In this document: positions 7,107 to 10,380 of the stretch, piece after piece
How positions within the stretch are numbered: position 1 is the stretch's first letter
How the letters are laid out: the number at the start of each line of letters is the position of its first letter
From: Planctomycetota bacterium
GTDB lineage: Bacteria; Planctomycetota; UBA8108
DNA length: 10,380 nucleotides
NCBI GenBank assembly: GCA_016928605.1
Contig: JAFGKN010000132.1
Span: forward strand, 1 to 10,380
Reading direction: 5' to 3'
Program-made: the position numbers and the translations under genes
The notes under the pieces: model-generated
What the model was told of the DNA's origin: nothing
Seen by the model: only the letters and a program-made list of their open reading frames with translations
The model's database searches: none

Positions 7107-7670
7107 TCAGAAATCGAGCCGTATCGAATCGGAGAGCTTCTCGCGCAAGGCGCGCCGGGCGCGGAAGAGCCTCGACTCGACCGCGCTCACCGATGAGTGC
7201 GTCACTTCGGCGATCTCCTTGTACGAGAGCCCTTCCATGTGCTTGAGCACCAGGACCAGCCGGTCGTGGGGGGGCAGGCGCCTGACCTCCCTGAGGATCT
7301 TTCGCCTCTGCTCCTTGCGCAGCAACCCTTGCGCCGGAGAGTCGGACTCGTCAGCGACGAACCCCTCGACATCATCCAGCCGGGCTGCGCGGGCGACGCG
7401 CCCCCGCAGCTGTCGCATCACATCGATCGCCTGCTTCCTGACGATGCCGCAGAACCAGGGGCGGAACCGATCCGGGTCGCGCAGGCTCTCCAGGTTGAGG
7501 TAGACCTTCAGGAAGGCATCCTGGAGGATATCCTCCGCGAGCTGGTAGTCGCCGATCACCCCGAAAGCCAGGGCTCCGCCCAGGCGGGTGTACTTGCGAA
7601 CCAGCCTCGTGAAGGCATCCGCGTCCCCGGCGAGTACCCGCTCGACAAGATCGCGATCCTCTGAAACCAT
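7107..7670 (-). CDS. ECF-type RNA polymerase sigma-70 factor
   Basis: This 187-residue protein has the two-domain layout of extracytoplasmic-function sigma factors, which direct RNA polymerase to a small regulon when released from a membrane anti-sigma factor. Region 2 spans about residues 20-92 (DYQLAEDILQDAFLKVYLNL, then RPWFCGIVRKQAIDVMR). Region 4 spans about 120-177 (RLPPHDRLVLVLKHMEGLSY, then KEIAEVTHSSVSAVESRLFR), including the DNA-binding helix-turn-helix. The start at 7670 (MVSEDRDLVERVLAGD) fits the family. An in-frame extension to 8207 would run through the 200-base gap into the peptidase gene and has no sigma sequence, so I rejected it. Only AAGAG precedes the ATG, a weak ribosome site. 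The anti-sigma gene follows after 10 bases, the usual sigma-then-anti-sigma operon. Autoregulation is common in such pairs, but I see no GGAAC/CGTC-type ECF promoter just upstream. Confidence 0.95.
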   Translation of the reverse strand: MVSEDRDLVERVLAGDADAFTRLVRKYTRLGGALAFGVIGDYQLAEDILQDAFLKVYLNLESLRDPDRFRPWFCGIVRKQAIDVMRQLRGRVARAARLDDVEGFVADESDSPAQGLLRKEQRRKILREVRRLPPHDRLVLVLKHMEGLSYKEIAEVTHSSVSAVESRLFRARRALREKLSDSIRLDF

Positions 7671-7781
7671 AGACTCTTGCGGCGAACCGGCCCGCGGCCG
7701 AGCAGCGTCCTCGAGGGTCGAGGGCCGATCCCTCGCACCTATCGGGACGAAACAGCCGGGCCGCATCCTGCAAGGAAAAGC

Positions 7782-7812
7782 GTACCACGGGAAGCCGCCC
7801 GCCGGTACCACG
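7782..7812. repeat. Pair of 8-bp direct repeats upstream of the sigma gene
   Basis: GTACCACG occurs at 7782-7789 and again at 7805-7812, offset by 23 bases (about two helical turns), in the 200-base gap between the peptidase gene and the sigma start at 7670. Such spacing could suit a dimeric activator or repressor. An 8-bp repeat within 200 bases is not rare by chance, so this is only a candidate. Confidence 0.25.
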
Positions 7813-7870
7813 CCTCGCGGGCTCTCCCGGATCGCTGCCGCCGCGCTGTCCGGCGCGGCGTCGAGATCTC

Positions 7871-9670
7871 TCAGAGCGCCGCCCCCCAGGCGCTTTCCAG
7901 CGCCGTGATGCTCGGCAGCCGGTAGTGCTTGCGAAGCGCGCCCTCGAGCGGGACGCCGCCGGCCGCGAGATCCTTGAGAAAGGAGATGAAAGCTGGCAGG
8001 CCGCGCCGGTCGATGAGCAGGCGCACGAGGGTGAAGGACTGGGCGTAGAAGAGAGGGAGAGCCTCGCCCTCCGGATACCCCTCCGCGGCCGTGACGTCCG
8101 CGAGCGGCAGCAGGAGGCGCCGCTCCTTCGCCTGGCGCAGCAGCTTCTCGTAGTGCGCGCGCATGTATCCCGAGCCCTCGAGGACCGCGAAGCCCTCGTT
8201 CGCCCACAGGGGGATGCGCGGCGGGTAGTTCAGGCGGTGCGCCAGGAGAGCGTGAGCGATCTCGTGCTGGAGAAGGCCCGCGGTGAGCCCCGGCTGGTCC
8301 TGGTAGCTCTCGATGCGCTGCTCGCTGAGCGCGCCCCGCCGCTGCACCAGCTGGTGCACGCCCTCGGTCCAGGAGAGCTGTCCGGTCTCCCGCGCGTAGT
8401 CATCCCTCGTCGGGTGGATCACGATCTCGCAGGGAGAGCGCCAGGTGGTGCGGCAGCCGAGGCGCCGGAAGAGATCCCGGTAGCAACGCTCCGCCGCGCG
8501 GCCGACGTCCGCTGCGATCGCGGGATTCCTGTGCTTCACCACGAAGTGCTTCGTGCGCAGCTCCCGGAACCCGCCGGCGAGAACCTCCTTCGACCGCGGA
8601 TCCCTCAGGGGAGGGAGTCCGGGGCTGCGGGGAACGAACCGCTGCTCCGCCTCCCGCCTCAGGCCGGCGGCGTGCTCCTCCGGCGGATGGGGCGGGTCGC
8701 AGTCGAGAATCGAGGCGTAGATCTTTACCGCTTCGCGCGCATCTCCCTTCGCCTCCAGAGCGAGGGCGAGGAAGAAGCTCAGCTGCGGGTTGGCGGGATC
8801 GATGTCGAGGCCCCGCCGGGCCAGCGCCTCCACACGCGGAAACTCACCTTCGCGCACCAGCGGCACGATCTGGACCAGCTGGCAGTACGCGAAGGCCTGG
8901 CGCACCGCCTCGATGCGGTCCGGATCGAGCGTGGCGACCGAATGGAGCAGGTCGGCCGCGGCCGGCCAGTCCTGGCTCTCGAGCCGCTCGATGCCTCGCC
9001 GAAGCCGCGCGGCGGCCAGGTCGGCGGCCACCTCGCCGCGCAGGTCGGGAAACTCCTCGTACAGGGCTTCCAGCCGCTCGAGGCTCGGCTCGAGAGCGCC
9101 GCTCGACAGCAGGGACCGCGCGGTCGAGAGATCCTCCCGCGCCTCTCCCTGCTCGCGGCGGATCGACTCGATCTCTCTCACGGCAGCGGCATCCCCGGGC
9201 TCGATGGCGAGGATCTCCCCGTAGGCGTCCAGCGCCTCGCGGAGCCGCTTCAGCCCGCGGAGGTGGGCGCCGTGAGCCCGGTGGGCCTCGACGAGGGACT
9301 GGCGCACGCGGAGGCTGTCCGGCTGGCTCAGGCGAGCCTGCCTCAGGCTCGCGATGGCCAGCTCGAACTCCTCCCTCCGGCAGGCTTTCTCCGCCTCGTC
9401 CACGAGGTACTCGGCCCGCGGCTGCCTCTCGATCCCGGCGATCTGCTTTCTCTTCAGCCGGAGCGTTCCCCCGGGGAACCTGAGCGTGACTCCCTCCTCC
9501 GTCTCCGCGAGGATCTCGCCCTGGATCTCGTTGCCGTTGCGGAGCCGGACCACATCGCCGGCGAGCCGGCCAGCGGGCGCGGTGACCGCCAGCGAGGCGA
9601 GGAGACAGACGAGCAGAGGCCCGAGACGGCCTCCCCGCGCGGATCTCTTCGTCGAAAGCGCTTGTCGCAT
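7871..9670 (-). CDS. Secreted TPR protein with peptidase MA-like (gluzincin) metallopeptidase domain
   Basis: The 599-residue product starts with a signal peptide (basic TKRSARGGR, then the core LGPLLVCLLASLAVTAPAG, residues 16-34). A short beta domain follows at 38-82 (DVVRLRNGNEIQGEI, then GTLRLKRKQIAGIE), a type common at the N-termini of exported repeat proteins. Residues about 85-335 are TPR-like helices (EFELAIASLRQARLSQPDSL; LVREGEFPRVEALARRGLDI). The catalytic part occupies about 370-599. HEIAH at 469-473 is the zinc motif HExxH, with His469 and His473 as ligands and Glu470 as catalytic base; Glu492 in the NEGFAVLEG segment is the likely third ligand, as in peptidase MA family gluzincins. 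All key residues are present, so the enzyme should be active in the envelope or outside the cell. Start 9670 was chosen because the signal peptide begins there; a GAGGA lies 13 bases upstream, rather far. Substrate unknown. It precedes the sigma gene on the same strand, but the 200-base gap suggests a separate promoter for the latter. Confidence 0.9.
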   Translation of the reverse strand: MRQALSTKRSARGGRLGPLLVCLLASLAVTAPAGRLAGDVVRLRNGNEIQGEILAETEEGVTLRFPGGTLRLKRKQIAGIERQPRAEYLVDEAEKACRREEFELAIASLRQARLSQPDSLRVRQSLVEAHRAHGAHLRGLKRLREALDAYGEILAIEPGDAAAVREIESIRREQGEAREDLSTARSLLSSGALEPSLERLEALYEEFPDLRGEVAADLAAARLRRGIERLESQDWPAAADLLHSVATLDPDRIEAVRQAFAYCQLVQIVPLVREGEFPRVEALARRGLDIDPANPQLSFFLALALEAKGDAREAVKIYASILDCDPPHPPEEHAAGLRREAEQRFVPRSPGLPPLRDPRSKEVLAGGFRELRTKHFVVKHRNPAIAADVGRAAERCYRDLFRRLGCRTTWRSPCEIVIHPTRDDYARETGQLSWTEGVHQLVQRRGALSEQRIESYQDQPGLTAGLLQHEIAHALLAHRLNYPPRIPLWANEGFAVLEGSGYMRAHYEKLLRQAKERRLLLPLADVTAAEGYPEGEALPLFYAQSFTLVRLLIDRRGLPAFISFLKDLAAGGVPLEGALRKHYRLPSITALESAWGAAL

Positions 9671-9844
9671 GAGTCGTCGCGGATCCTCGATGTTGCTCTC
9701 CGGCGAGCCGGCGCCGCCGCGTGGGGAGGCTGCGGGATCGTGCAGACCGCCCGACCGGCGCGGAGGGGTGGATCGGCGGACCGGGTCCGCTGCACGGCCG
9801 AGGAGATGCGCGGCGGCCCGCTGCATCCGCCCGTGCGAGCGCAA

Positions 9845-9860
9845 CGCCGGCGAACCGGCG
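9845..9860. repeat. Short perfect hairpin (6-bp stem, 4-base loop)
   Basis: CGCCGG-CGAA-CCGGCG is a perfect stem. Read on the minus strand the loop is TTCG, so an RNA from the peptidase side would carry a UUCG loop, though closed by G-C rather than the extra-stable C-G. It lies about 175 bases upstream of the peptidase start and about 34 bases before the candidate purB -35. No U-tract follows. Significance is unclear. Confidence 0.3.
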
Positions 9861-9893
9861 CCTGCAGCCTTATCGTCCCGAGGGAGGCCGGAC

Positions 9894-9923
9894 TTGACTT
9901 CTCCGCCAAGCGAGAGAAACAAT
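9894..9923 (+). promoter_or_regulatory. Candidate sigma-70-type promoter for purB
   Basis: TTGACT (9894-9899, five of six to the -35 consensus) and AACAAT (9918-9923, four of six to the -10 consensus) are 18 bases apart. They sit in one of the few AT-richer spots of the region and face purB. Transcription would begin near 9930 and give a leader of roughly 180 bases. This is the best promoter match I found in the window, but it is unproven. Confidence 0.45.
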
Positions 9924-10006
9924 GAGCCTCGAGCCCGCCAGCACGGCCTGCGCGCCGCCGTCGCCGGCGCGGCTGAAACGCACTGCGGGCGGCAGCCGGC
10001 GGGGGC

Positions 10007-10025
10007 GCGGGGGAAACGTCCCCGC
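10007..10025 (+). promoter_or_regulatory. Strong hairpin in the presumed purB leader
   Basis: GCGGGGG (10007-10013), loop AAACG, then TCCCCGC (10019-10025) gives a seven-pair stem with six G-C pairs and one G-T wobble. It lies between the candidate promoter and the purB start 86 bases downstream. There is no U-run after it, so it is not a simple terminator. It could affect leader structure, stability or translation. I do not recognise a purine or other known riboswitch. Confidence 0.35.
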
Positions 10026-10110
10026 AGCGCTCCGGGTCCCTCGCTCCGCTCTCGGTGGGCGGCCTCCCGTGGCCCGCTGACAGGCGCGCCGCGACCTCGG
10101 CGGAACTCTC

Positions 10111-10380
10111 ATGACGGATCCCCACGACATCTATCGGAACCCTCTGGCCGAGCGGTACGCCAGCCCGGAGATGCTCCGGATTTTCTCCGACGACAGCCGT
10201 TACCGGACCTGGAGGCAGCTCTGGATCGCGCTGGCCGAGGCGGAGATGGAGCTCGGCGTCGAGATCCGCCCCGAGCAGATCGACGAGCTCCGGCGCTCCG
10301 CCGGCTCGATCGACTACGAGCGGGTGGCGGAGATCGAGCACGAGAACCGCCACGACGTGATGGCCCACATCACGGCCTTC
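10111..10380 (+). CDS. purB: Adenylosuccinate lyase, N-terminal part (truncated by right edge)
   Basis: Ninety codons are visible before the window ends. Adenylosuccinate lyase works twice in purine synthesis in the cytoplasm: it cleaves SAICAR to AICAR and adenylosuccinate to AMP, releasing fumarate each time. The visible part matches the family start closely: NPLAERYASPEM at 10-21, FRTWRQLW-like YRTWRQLWIALAEAE at 32-46, EIRPEQIDEL at 52-61, and RHDVMAHITAF at 80-90. RHDVMAH holds the conserved His of the substrate pocket. The pattern resembles the vertebrate ADSL type (SPLASRYASPEM, RTWRQLWLWLAEAE, RHDVMAH) more than the Bacillus subtilis type, which starts at MIERYSRPEM and lacks the RTWRQLW motif. 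The start at 10111 aligns with the family; GGCGGA lies shortly upstream as a weak ribosome site. The three signature regions further on cannot be checked here. The gene is divergent from the peptidase gene and looks functionally unrelated to it. Confidence 0.93.
   Translation, partial: MTDPHDIYRNPLAERYASPEMLRIFSDDSRYRTWRQLWIALAEAEMELGVEIRPEQIDELRRSAGSIDYERVAEIEHENRHDVMAHITAF

Larger units (their letters stand above)
9671..10110. other. Divergent intergenic region between the peptidase gene and purB
   Basis: These 440 bases lie between the peptidase start (left-facing) and the purB start (right-facing). Open frames through it are low-complexity Ala/Arg/Pro/Gly and show no domain. It holds a 6-bp GC stem (9845-9860), a candidate promoter for purB (9894-9923) and a strong hairpin in the presumed purB leader (10007-10025). 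I see no convincing promoter for the peptidase gene. Confidence 0.65.

Noticed and set aside
7671..7870. An autoregulatory ECF promoter (GGAAC and CGTC elements) upstream of the sigma gene
   Set aside because: A CGTC is present on the minus strand, but no GGAAC-like element lies at the needed distance.
7671..8207. N-terminal extension of the sigma factor
   Set aside because: Would overlap the peptidase gene on the same strand in another frame and adds no sigma-like sequence; the family start is at 7670.
9671..9922. N-terminal extension of the peptidase to 9922
   Set aside because: The added 84 residues are low-complexity and would bury the signal peptide that starts at 9670.
7925..9925. A 666-codon plus-strand open frame over the peptidase gene
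   Set aside because: No recognisable domain and low-complexity composition; the minus strand has a signal peptide and an intact HExxH metallopeptidase.
9922..10080. A 52-residue plus-strand open frame (ATG at 9922) in the purB leader
   Set aside because: Ala/Pro/Arg/Gly-rich with no domain, and its start overlaps the candidate -10 element; more likely chance in GC-rich DNA.
9454..10368. A minus-strand open frame spanning the 9671-10110 gap and purB
   Set aside because: Overlaps purB antisense and the peptidase 5' end in another frame, Arg/Ala/Pro-rich, no domain.
1..10380. CRISPR array, tRNA, rRNA, transposase or phage genes
   Set aside because: No repeat-spacer pattern, no recognisable RNA genes, and no transposase, integrase or phage-like protein in any frame I read.

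Overview
The window is GC-rich, densely coded bacterial chromosome with no mobile element, rRNA, tRNA or CRISPR array that I can see. Exported proteins with N-terminal signal peptides, PEGA, PQQ-like propeller and BamE-like domains, and a zinc-finger/FecR membrane anti-sigma factor point to a two-membrane (Gram-negative type) bacterium. The domain style (DUF4388/PATAN, MshEN-like helical repeats, TPR plus peptidase MA, eukaryote-like adenylosuccinate lyase) recalls Planctomycetota, Acidobacteriota, Myxococcota or the FCB-related candidate phyla. I cannot fix the phylum from this sequence alone.

Layout. Two minus-strand genes occupy 1-1265. The first is a partial GspE/MshE N-terminal-domain protein that runs off the left edge. 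The second is a 207-residue protein with four MshEN-like repeats and a C-terminal zinc ribbon. A 484-base divergent control region (1266-1749) follows, with a 9-bp inverted repeat and a plausible sigma-70-type promoter. Next comes a plus-strand pair with overlapping stop and start codons. Its first gene (1750-4746) encodes a 998-residue single-pass membrane protein, PATAN + MshEN-like pair + TPR inside, PEGA + eight-repeat beta-propeller outside. Its second (4743-5828) encodes an exported protein ending in a BamE/SmpA-like domain. A convergent 38-base junction separates these from three minus-strand genes, in transcription order a secreted TPR/metallopeptidase (9670-7871), an ECF sigma factor (7670-7107) and its zinc-finger/FecR partner (7096-5867). 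A 440-base divergent region (9671-10110) with a plausible promoter leads into the 5' end of purB (10111 to the right edge).

How the genes may work together. The left half reads as one signalling locus. Three neighbouring genes on opposite strands carry variants of the 24-residue MshEN motif, best known as the c-di-GMP-binding part of pilus and type II secretion ATPases. One of them fuses it to a PATAN domain, a family known in cyanobacteria to contact the pilus motor. The membrane protein could link cytoplasmic signalling to an extracytoplasmic BamB-like propeller and its BamE-like neighbour. This is inference from domains and gene order. The right half holds an independent ECF sigma/anti-sigma envelope-stress-type switch, a secreted peptidase and a housekeeping purine gene.
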